Assembly (NCBI GenBank): GCA_037200685.1
Contig: JBBCIG010000016.1
Location: 682,001-746,000 of the forward strand
DNA length: 64,000 nt
From: JAJKIP01 sp037200685
Lineage (GTDB): Bacteria; Bacteroidota; Bacteroidia; Chitinophagales; Chitinophagaceae
Reading direction: 5' to 3'
In this document: in pieces, positions 57,595 to 64,000 of the stretch
How the letters are laid out: the number at the start of each line of letters is the position of its first letter
Numbering within the stretch: the first letter of the stretch is position 1
Made by a program: the position numbers and the translations under genes
The notes under the pieces: generated by a model
What the model saw: only the letters and a program-made list of their open reading frames with translations
The model's database searches: none
Told to the model about the DNA's origin: nothing

Positions 57595-58371
57595 TCATAA
57601 TTCCAGCACCAACCCATCATAAGCAAGGTGAATGCCGGGCGGAAGTTCTTTCTCAACATCTTCATGTTTTCCTAATTGATGTGAGATATGCGTGAAATAA
57701 GCTCTTGGAATTTTTAGTTCCTGTACAAGCGCTATTGCTTCTTCCAGGGTGAAATGGGAAATATGTTTCGCTTTTCTTAATGCATTTAATACGATCACTT
57801 CGCTTCCTTTTATCTTTTCCTTTTCGGCATCATCAATGCGGTTGGCATCCGTGATATAAGTAAATTTCCCAAAGCGAAAACCCAGCACTGGCATTTTTAA
57901 ATGCCAGACCTGTACAGGAGTAACAGGAATATCCCCGACCATAAACGATTCTGATGTAATTGTATTTAAATTCAATTCTGGTATCCCGGGATACCGGGTA
58001 TCAGAAAATGCATAATAAAAATCCCGGCGCAACGCTTCTTCTGTTAATGCATCCGCATAAACATCCATCGGCCTTTTGGTTAAATAATTAAAAGCCCGGA
58101 TATCATCCAGCCCCGCCATATGATCTTTATGTGGGTGAGTGAAAACAACTGCATCAAGATGCTTCACTTTTTCACGTAACATCTGGTAACGAAAATCAGG
58201 CCCCGTATCTACCACCAATCTTGTCTTAGCAGATTCTACCATGATGCTCGAACGAAGGCGTTTGTTTTTTTTATCCGTAGAAGTGCACACTTCACAATCG
58301 CAGCCGATCATGGGCACACCGCTACTGGTGCCGGTACCAAGAAATGTTATTTTAAGAGGAGGATAAGACAC
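57595..58371 (-). CDS. MBL-fold metallo-hydrolase (PhnP-like)
   Basis: 258 residues. The binuclear metal motif HPHKDHMAGLDD and early TFLGTGTSSGVPMIGCDC mark the family; other ligands fall in THISHQLGKHED. Related proteins hydrolyse cyclic phosphodiesters. The likely start is a GTG at 58371 and a -7 box ends four bases upstream, so it may be leaderless. Confidence 0.85.
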   Translation of the reverse strand: MSYPPLKITFLGTGTSSGVPMIGCDCEVCTSTDKKNKRLRSSIMVESAKTRLVVDTGPDFRYQMLREKVKHLDAVVFTHPHKDHMAGLDDIRAFNYLTKRPMDVYADALTEEALRRDFYYAFSDTRYPGIPELNLNTITSESFMVGDIPVTPVQVWHLKMPVLGFRFGKFTYITDANRIDDAEKEKIKGSEVIVLNALRKAKHISHFTLEEAIALVQELKIPRAYFTHISHQLGKHEDVEKELPPGIHLAYDGLVLEL

Positions 58372-58375
58372 AGAT

Positions 58376-58383
58376 CAAATGTA
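58376..58383 (-). promoter_or_regulatory. -7 box of the metallo-hydrolase gene
   Basis: Minus strand TACATTTG fits TAnnTTTG and ends four bases before the GTG start. No TTG at the usual spacing. Confidence 0.45.
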
Positions 58384-58434
58384 CGAAGTCAGGAAACGAT
58401 GTCAGAACTTTTAAAATGGAAACACGGTATGGAA

Positions 58435-58710
58435 TTAATTCCCTTCCGTCTCCAACCTGGAAACAATATCCATATAAAGCTTCTTCGAGTCTTCCTCAAG
58501 AATATCTGTGTTAATATCTAACTGGGGAATAAGGTCGATCAGTGTATTGATACGTCCTTCTGTTTGCAGGAATTTATTCAGCACAACTACTTTTCTTTCT
58601 TCCAAAATGCAATAGCCGCTTTGAAAAGTTCCTCTTTCATATCGAAGAACATAACCGGCCTGTTCAGGAATCGCTTCAAGTTTATCTAGAGTGGATTGTG
58701 TGTACTTCAT
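58435..58710 (-). CDS. small cytosolic protein, unknown function
   Basis: 91 residues without signal or membrane segment: QSTLDKLEAIPEQAGYVLRYERGTFQSGYCILEERKVVVLNKFL, then helix LQTEGRINTLIDLIPQL (each part shown as motif). No family is recognised. It lies between porX and the metallo-hydrolase on the same strand. Confidence 0.65.
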   Translation of the reverse strand: MKYTQSTLDKLEAIPEQAGYVLRYERGTFQSGYCILEERKVVVLNKFLQTEGRINTLIDLIPQLDINTDILEEDSKKLYMDIVSRLETEGN

Positions 58711-58824
58711 ACCCTAAAGGGGCTTTACATACTTTATAATTAAAAAATATTTACAAATGCGAAGCTACATTATCGTATCCTTTCTGCTTTATTACTTTTC
58801 CACAAGTGTGAGAACAAATTTCGA

Positions 58825-58879
58825 TCTAAGTTCCCCTTTTAGCCCCGATTAAAAATCGGGGGTAGAAAGGACAGGGGGT
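58825..58879 (+). repeat. intergenic repeat family 2, copy b (hairpin abutting porX stop)
   Basis: AAGTTCCCCTTTTAGC, hairpin CCCCGATT AAAA ATCGGGG, then GGACAGGGGG. Minus-strand reading starts right after the porX stop. Very close to the copy at 35551-35600. Confidence 0.75.
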
Positions 58880-60436
58880 TTATTTACTCTGCATCTTTAT
58901 CACCGGCACTATCATTTCTTCCAAACTAATACCGCCGTGCTGAAACGTATTCCGGTAATAATTGACATAATGGTTATAATTATTCGGATAACAAAGAAAG
59001 CCATCTTCTTTTGCAAAAATGAAGGATGAATTAATCGTAGGTGTTGGCAATCCCGCTTCTTTAGGTTCACGAAACGCCAATACTTCCCTTGCTTCATAAT
59101 TCAAGTTGCGGCCGTGTTTATAGCGCAGGTTGGTAGTCGTTTGTTTATCGCCGATTACTTTATACGGATTTTTCACTCGTACGCTTCCATGATCGGTAGC
59201 CAAAACGATCCGGATATTTTTATCCGCGATCTTTTTCAATGCCTGGTGCAGTGGCGAATGTTCAAACCAACTCGTCGCGATGCTGCGGTAACTCATTTCA
59301 TCACCCGCTAATTCTTTCAGTACTTCCATTTCCGTTCTCGCATGGCTCAGCATATCCACGAAATTGTACACAATTACATTCAGGTCATTGTTCAACAGGT
59401 TATGAATATTATTTACGAGATCAAGGCCCGCCTGGTTATTCACCACCTTAGTGTAAGAAACTTTCAGGTCACCTTTTCCCAATCGTTTCAATTGTGCCCG
59501 GAAGAATTCTTCTTCGTGTAAATTCTTTCCGCCTTCTTCATCATCATTTTTCCATTGAGCAGGAAATTGTTTTTCGATATCAATTGGTAACAACCCTGCA
59601 AAAATCGCATTCCTCGCATATTGCGTAGCCGTTGGCAATATGCTGTAAAAACTATCTTCTTCTAATATGCGAAAACTTTCTGAAAAAATCGGTTGTATCG
59701 CCTTCCATTGATCGAAGCGCAGGTTATCAATCAATATAAAAAACAACGGCGTTCCTTTTTCCAAGTGAGGTAGCACTTTAAATTTAAATAGCGAGTGGCT
59801 CATTACCGGGCCATCTTTACTTTTTGGAGAAACCCAACTGAGATAATTCCTTGAAATAAATTTGAAGAATTCAGTATTCGCTTCGCTCTTTTGATTTTGC
59901 AATATTTCCTGCATTTCCGGGCTGTCGCTTTTCTCCATTTCCAGTTCCCAATACACAAGTTTCTTATAAATATCCATCCACTCATTATAATCCGGGTTGC
60001 TGTTCAGCGCCATAAAAAGATTACGAAACTGTTGCTGGTAAGCCGTTGTCGTTTTCTCCGCCACGAGCCGCCTGTTATCAATAATCTTTTTCAAACTCAG
60101 CCACACCTGGTTCGGGTTCACCGGCTTTATCAGATAATCGCTGATCTGCGAGCCGATCGCCTCATCCATCAGGTTCTCGGTTTCATTCTTCGTAATCAGC
60201 ACCACCGGCAGCGATTGGTTTATTTCTTTAATCTTCGCCAGCGTTTCCAATCCCGTAATACCCGGCATCGTTTCATCAATCAACACCACATCCACCAGGT
60301 TTTCTTTCACATAGTCAATCGCATCAAAACCATTGGTAAAAGTTTTCACTTCGTATCCCTTATTCTCCAAAAACATTTTTTGTGATTGCAAGCTTTCGAT
60401 CTCGTCATCCACCCAAATAATTTTCGCTACTGCCAT
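58880..60436 (-). CDS. porX: PorX-type response regulator with PglZ domain
   Basis: 518 residues. Receiver domain (1-120) with WVDDEIES, phosphoacceptor Asp54 (VLIDETMPG) and LIKPVNP, then a linker and a PglZ/alkaline-phosphatase-like domain (from about 215): FFILIDNLRFDQWKAI, SILPTATQYARNAIFAG, YNFVDMLSHAR and LATDHGSVRVKNP, the metal-binding pattern. PorX regulates type IX secretion in Bacteroidota and its C-domain degrades oligonucleotides; the kinase partner PorY is not adjacent. Full-length and intact. Confidence 0.93.
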   Translation of the reverse strand: MAVAKIIWVDDEIESLQSQKMFLENKGYEVKTFTNGFDAIDYVKENLVDVVLIDETMPGITGLETLAKIKEINQSLPVVLITKNETENLMDEAIGSQISDYLIKPVNPNQVWLSLKKIIDNRRLVAEKTTTAYQQQFRNLFMALNSNPDYNEWMDIYKKLVYWELEMEKSDSPEMQEILQNQKSEANTEFFKFISRNYLSWVSPKSKDGPVMSHSLFKFKVLPHLEKGTPLFFILIDNLRFDQWKAIQPIFSESFRILEEDSFYSILPTATQYARNAIFAGLLPIDIEKQFPAQWKNDDEEGGKNLHEEEFFRAQLKRLGKGDLKVSYTKVVNNQAGLDLVNNIHNLLNNDLNVIVYNFVDMLSHARTEMEVLKELAGDEMSYRSIATSWFEHSPLHQALKKIADKNIRIVLATDHGSVRVKNPYKVIGDKQTTTNLRYKHGRNLNYEAREVLAFREPKEAGLPTPTINSSFIFAKEDGFLCYPNNYNHYVNYYRNTFQHGGISLEEMIVPVIKMQSK

Positions 60437-60458
60437 TCTGTTTTAGTTTTTTTTATTT

Positions 60459-60535
60459 TACCAACTTCAGTTCCCTGGTCATCGTCCCTTGCGTCGCACA
60501 CTTCAACGTCCCGTTCGCTACTCAGCATTCTTGAA
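60459..60535 (+). repeat. intergenic repeat family 1, copy I
   Basis: About 77 bases upstream of porX on the opposite strand: CCAACTTCAGTTCCCTGGTC, core TTGCGTCGCACACTTCAACG, CGCTACTCAGCATT. Confidence 0.8.
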
Positions 60536-60583
60536 AATTCAACAACCTATTAAATCCACTAAAAGCCGGGCTTGTGATTTAGC

Positions 60584-60616
60584 AAGTCTCCCTTCAGGGA
60601 GATTTAGAGGGTTTTC
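60584..60616 (+). repeat. palindromic intergenic element
   Basis: CTCCCTTCAGGGAG palindrome followed by ATTTAGAGGGTTTT. Related sequence at 42165-42197. Confidence 0.5.
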
Positions 60617-60644
60617 AAAAATAGCTTATTAACCTCTCCCTTTG

Positions 60645-60652
60645 TACTTTTG
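60645..60652 (+). promoter_or_regulatory. -7 box of the HD-domain gene
   Basis: TACTTTTG fits TAnnTTTG and lies 28 bases before the ATG at 60681. No TTG at the standard distance. Confidence 0.45.
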
Positions 60653-60680
60653 CCATCCTGCCTTTAACAAAAACACAACA

Positions 60681-61922
60681 ATGACGACAGTTCGCAAGAT
60701 CATCAACGACCCGGTATATGGTTTTATTACTATCGACCACCCGTTGATCCTGCAAATCATATCGCATCCTTATTATCAACGATTGCGGAACATTCATCAA
60801 ATGGCGTTTGCGCATCTCGTATATCCAGGTGCGGTACATTCCCGTTTGCATCATTCACTCGGCGCTTATCATCTGATGTGCCAGGCATTAAATGAATTAA
60901 AAGGCAAAGGCATTGCTATTACAGATGAAGAAGAATTAGGCGCTAAGATTGCGATCCTGCTGCATGATATCGGCCATGGCCCTTTTTCCCATGCACTCGA
61001 AAATGAATTGATCAAAGGCGTGGAGCATGAAGAGATCTCTTTATTAATCATCAAAAAATTGAATGAAGAATTCAAGGGACAATTACAAACAGCGATTGAT
61101 ATTTTCACCGACAAACATCCCAAACGTTTTTTACACCAGTTAGTTTCCGGTCAGCTGGATGTGGACAGGATGGATTATTTAAACCGTGACAGTTTCTTCA
61201 CTGGGGTAGCTGAAGGTGTAATTGGCTATGATCGCATCATTAAAATGCTGGCCGTAAAAGATGGCGATTTAATGGTAGAAGAAAAAGCGATTTATTCTAT
61301 CGAAAAATTTTTAGTCAGCCGACGGCTAATGTACTGGCAGGTTTATTTACACAAAACCGTATTGGCAGCGGAAATGATGCTGGTAAATACCATCCGCAGG
61401 GCGAAAGAATTAATAAATAAAGGAGAAAAAGTAAAAGCCGCTTCCGACGCTTTCGATTTCTTTTTATCAGCAGGTTGCCGTTCACAGCAAAATACTGTTT
61501 CCGTACAAGAGCACCTGGAAACATTTTGCAAACTGGATGATCACGACGTGATGGCCACGATTAAAAACTGGTGCGATCATCCGGATAAAATATTAGCCAT
61601 GCTTTGCCGTTCTATTATCGACCGGCGGTTGTATAAAGTGAAATTAGAAGCGGCAACATTTGAAGATGGATTGGTAAAAGAAAGGCAAAAAGAAGTAATG
61701 GAGAAACTAGGCGTAACTGAAGAAGAATCGAAATATTTTATTTTTACCGGCATTGCCAGCAACACTACTTATAAACTTACCGATGAACGCATCAATATAC
61801 TTTTCAAAGATGGTTCGGTAAAAGATATTTCGAAAGTGGATAATGCCCTGATACAGCACAATCTTACTTTCGGCGAGATTAAAAAATATTACATTTGTTA
61901 CTGGAGATGTTTAAAGCATTAG
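60681..61922 (+). CDS. HD-domain phosphohydrolase, SAMHD1-like
   Basis: 413 residues from ATG 60681 (MTTVRKIINDPVYGFITIDHP), chosen because the family starts with this segment. The HD domain has H-HD motifs in VHSRLHHSLGAYHLM, LLHDIGHGPFSHALE and DRMDYLNRDSFFTG, giving a metal site for phosphate hydrolysis, probably of nucleotides. The C-terminal part carries a helical bundle. Full-length. Confidence 0.9.
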   Translation: MTTVRKIINDPVYGFITIDHPLILQIISHPYYQRLRNIHQMAFAHLVYPGAVHSRLHHSLGAYHLMCQALNELKGKGIAITDEEELGAKIAILLHDIGHGPFSHALENELIKGVEHEEISLLIIKKLNEEFKGQLQTAIDIFTDKHPKRFLHQLVSGQLDVDRMDYLNRDSFFTGVAEGVIGYDRIIKMLAVKDGDLMVEEKAIYSIEKFLVSRRLMYWQVYLHKTVLAAEMMLVNTIRRAKELINKGEKVKAASDAFDFFLSAGCRSQQNTVSVQEHLETFCKLDDHDVMATIKNWCDHPDKILAMLCRSIIDRRLYKVKLEAATFEDGLVKERQKEVMEKLGVTEEESKYFIFTGIASNTTYKLTDERINILFKDGSVKDISKVDNALIQHNLTFGEIKKYYICYWRCLKH

Positions 61923-62386
61923 TTCATGGTTCATAGTTGATAGTTCATAGTTTGGGAAGCCCTGCAGTAAATTATTAGTTACTCATTAATTTATGTTATG
62001 GCTTTTGATTTGAGAATTTGAAGGTTTGGCACATGGCTGCTGATTTGTCAAATGAAATAGACCTGGTGACTAAAAAGTTTCCAAAAGAAGAAAGGTTTAG
62101 TTTGGCAAACCAGGTTGAAAGAGCAGCTGATTCTGTAGTATTAAACATTGCAGAAGGCAGCACCGGGCAAACAATACCTGAATATAAATGATTTCTGAAT
62201 TTTGCTTTACGTTCAGCTATTGAAGTAGTTGCCTGCTTGTATCTTGCACATAAGAGAAAATATATCACAGACGAAAATTATAAGAAATATTATGGCCAAT
62301 ATGAAATCCTATGTAAAATGATAACAAAACTCAGAGATTCGATGTAATGATGAGCTACAAACACTATCAACTATGAACCATGAACT
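61921..62386. repeat. 24-bp perfect inverted repeat flanking the four-helix-bundle gene
   Basis: The 24-base arms at 61921-61944 and 62363-62386 are perfect inverted copies, extended by further GTTCATAGTTCATAG-like simple repeats. The left arm begins within the HD-gene stop. The arms enclose the four-helix-bundle pseudogene and make it look like a discrete cassette. Confidence 0.85.
61998..62347 (+). pseudogene. four-helix-bundle protein (rRNA intervening-sequence family), broken
   Basis: From a likely ATG at 61998, restored over a T-run loss (MAFDFENLKVWHMAADL), the sequence reads NEIDLVTKKFPKEERFSLANQV, ERAADSVVLNIAEGS, GQTIPEYK, then an in-frame TGA where related proteins have Arg, then FLNFALRSAIEVVACLYLA to a stop after LRDSM. 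A CGA-to-TGA change would explain the stop. This family is found as ORFs in 23S rRNA insertions and as stand-alone genes; its role is unknown. Confidence 0.7.
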
Positions 62387-62421
62387 ATGAACCGTACACT
62401 ATTAACTATTAACAATACCAA

Positions 62422-63468
62422 ATGACATTTACGGCGTCCCAGATAGCGCTCCTGATAAATGGCAAGATTGAAGGCGATCCCAATGCATCCGTTTCTTCTT
62501 TTGGAAAAATTGAAGACGCAGGGGAAGGACAACTTAGTTTTCTTGCCAATCCCAAATACGAGGATCATATATATAATACAAAGGCTTCTGTTATTATCAT
62601 TAATGAAGATTTTGTTTTAAAACAACCCATCAGTTCAACATTGGTCCGTGTGGCCGATGCTTATACCGCCTTTGCCACTTTGCTGGGCAAATACCAGGAG
62701 ATCATGCAGCAGCAATTAAGTGGCATTCAGCAACCATCTTATATTGCAAAAACGGCATCGCACGGGCAAAATGTATTTATCGGCGCCTTCGCCTATATTG
62801 GCGAAAATTCAAAGGTTGGCAACAACACGAAAATTTATCCCAACGCCTATATCGGTGATAATGTAACGATCGGTGATAACAGCATCATTCATCCGGGCGT
62901 AAAGATTTACCATGATTGTAAAATAGGTAACTACGTATCCATTCATGCAGGAACAGTTATCGGGAGCGATGGATTTGGCTTTGCACCGCAGGCGGATGGC
63001 ACTTTTAAAAAAGTACCACAAATCGGTAACGTCATAATAGAAAATAATGTGGAGATCGGTGCTAACTCAACTATTGACCGGGCGACCATCGGTTCTACCA
63101 TTATTAAATCAGGCGTGAAATTGGATAACCTGATACAGATAGCACACAATGTAGAAATAGGAGAAAGCACGGTTATTGCAGCACAAGCGGGTATCAGCGG
63201 CAGTACCAAAATTGGAAAGGGCGTGATGATTGGCGGACAGGCCGGTGTTGTCGGTCATATTCAATTAGGTGATGGCGCAAAAGTGAATGCCCAAAGCGGG
63301 GTGAGTAAATCTATTGATGCGGGCAAAGCCGTTACAGGCTCCCCTGCTTATGATTATACCGCTGCATTACGCAGCCAGGCTGTTAACCGTAAGTTGCCTG
63401 AATTAGAAAAAAGGGTGAAAGAATTAGAAGCTATTATTAAACAATTAATGGCCGAAAAAATATCCTGA
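62422..63468 (+). CDS. lpxD: UDP-3-O-(3-hydroxyacyl)glucosamine N-acyltransferase LpxD
   Basis: 348 residues, third step of lipid A synthesis. N-terminal uridine-binding part (TASQIALLINGKIEGD), left-handed beta-helix of hexapeptide repeats in the middle (IGDNVTIGDNSIIHPGVKIYHDCKIGNYVSIHAGTVIG as repeated I-G-x-x-x), catalytic His region (LIQIAHNVEIG) and a C-terminal coiled helix (LEKRVKELEAIIKQL). Intact. It stands 19 bases before lpxC, the same order as in other Bacteroidota. Confidence 0.96.
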   Translation: MTFTASQIALLINGKIEGDPNASVSSFGKIEDAGEGQLSFLANPKYEDHIYNTKASVIIINEDFVLKQPISSTLVRVADAYTAFATLLGKYQEIMQQQLSGIQQPSYIAKTASHGQNVFIGAFAYIGENSKVGNNTKIYPNAYIGDNVTIGDNSIIHPGVKIYHDCKIGNYVSIHAGTVIGSDGFGFAPQADGTFKKVPQIGNVIIENNVEIGANSTIDRATIGSTIIKSGVKLDNLIQIAHNVEIGESTVIAAQAGISGSTKIGKGVMIGGQAGVVGHIQLGDGAKVNAQSGVSKSIDAGKAVTGSPAYDYTAALRSQAVNRKLPELEKRVKELEAIIKQLMAEKIS

Positions 63469-63487
63469 TACTACTTATATTACTACT

Positions 63488-64000
63488 ATGATCTCATCCG
63501 CGGAAAATAAAACTTATATTGCTGAGAATATGGCCGACGGTTTCAATCCCGACAAACAACATACGCTACGATCAGCTGCCAGTATCTCCGGCACTGGTTT
63601 ACATACAGGAGTTCTTGCAGATCTTACATTAAAGCCCGCCGACCCCGGTTTCGGTTTGCAGTTTCAGCGTGTTGATCTTTCCAACAGACCTTTAATAAAA
63701 GCAGATTGTGATTTAGTGACGGATGTAAGTCGCGGTACTACTTTAGAAAGTAATGGTGGCAAAGTGAGTACGGTAGAACATGTATTAGCAGCATTGGTGG
63801 GAATGGGAGTTGATAATTGCCTTATCGAGATCAATGGCCCCGAAATGCCGATCATGGATGGCAGCTCCGCTCCTTTTGTGCAATTAATAGAAGAAGCAGG
63901 TGTGATCGAACAAGCTGCGGATAAAACATGGTACACGATTGATGAGAATATAATTTATTATGATGAAGTTAAGCGGGTAGAGATGATTGCAATGTCTGCC
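63488..64000 (+). CDS. lpxC: UDP-3-O-acyl-N-acetylglucosamine deacetylase LpxC (3' end outside window)
   Basis: 171 residues from ATG 63488, open to the right edge. LpxC is the zinc-dependent committed step of lipid A synthesis. Seen: HTLRSAASISGTGLHTGV, STVEHVLAALVGMGVDN (first zinc His and following Asn) and GPEMPIMDGSSAPFVQ. In this phylum LpxC is usually fused to FabZ, which would lie outside the window. A second possible start is ATG 63531. Confidence 0.93.
   Translation, partial: MISSAENKTYIAENMADGFNPDKQHTLRSAASISGTGLHTGVLADLTLKPADPGFGLQFQRVDLSNRPLIKADCDLVTDVSRGTTLESNGGKVSTVEHVLAALVGMGVDNCLIEINGPEMPIMDGSSAPFVQLIEEAGVIEQAADKTWYTIDENIIYYDEVKRVEMIAMSA

Noticed and set aside
5901..60535. 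CRISPR array from the repeated intergenic sequences
   Set aside because: Copies are kilobases apart, vary in length and orientation, and have no regular spacers or cas genes.
1..64000. rRNA, tRNA, transposase, integrase or phage genes
   Set aside because: No conserved motifs of these were seen on either strand.

Overview
The window is chromosomal DNA from a member of the Bacteroidota, most likely the Chitinophagales/Chitinophagaceae. This is an inference. The evidence is: a PorX-type regulator of the type IX secretion system; a full exbB-exbD-exbD-tonB set plus a second tonB; LytS/LytTR regulation; a short NuoG; -7 boxes of the form TAnnTTTG ahead of several genes; and almost no Shine-Dalgarno sites. 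No rRNA, tRNA, CRISPR array, transposase or phage gene was found.

Layout. 1-9.1 kb: accessory genes, namely an incomplete ThuA/dehydrogenase-like secreted protein divergent from an AraC regulator, a GT-C-like membrane protein, an outer-membrane barrel, a two-domain alpha/beta hydrolase-like exported protein and small unknowns. 9.2-17.1 kb: an exported-protein cluster on the minus strand (two paralogous lipoproteins of seven 44-residue repeats, a GRAM-like protein, a 50-residue membrane peptide, a beta/gamma-crystallin-like protein and a duplicated-domain protein), divergent from a LytS kinase/LytTR regulator pair. 17.5-23.5 kb: mnmE, the exbB-exbD-exbD-tonB operon and an ABC permease. 23.9-38.9 kb: the complete complex I operon nuoA to nuoN on the minus strand, carrying intergenic repeats, a small secreted NTF2-like gene and the remnant of a GxxExxY gene. 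39-43.1 kb: tonB, a small membrane protein, a PstS-like lipoprotein and a TPR protein. 43.3-48.8 kb: tyrosine phosphatase, hisS, a DUF4836-like lipoprotein and an ABC ATPase/permease pair. 49.4-57.4 kb: frr, a WecA/TagO-type transferase, an orphan transketolase N-half, a LolC-like permease, rbfA, an MsbA-like exporter, cytochrome c and an acyl-CoA dehydrogenase. 57.6-64 kb: a metallo-hydrolase, porX, an HD phosphohydrolase, a broken four-helix-bundle gene inside a 24-bp inverted repeat, lpxD and the start of lpxC.

Two features cut across the map. First, a modular intergenic repeat family (core around TTGCGTCGCAC) has ten copies, four of them between nuo genes and one just after nuoN; a second REP-like family begins directly at the stop codons of nuoB, nuoD and porX. 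Second, many housekeeping genes in 31.6-41.1 kb and 49.4-57.4 kb are broken by one-base losses, nearly all in homopolymer runs, whereas other stretches are clean. I read these as sequence or assembly errors rather than gene decay, and annotate the genes across the frameshifts. The GxxExxY remnant and the four-helix-bundle gene are the best candidates for true decay.
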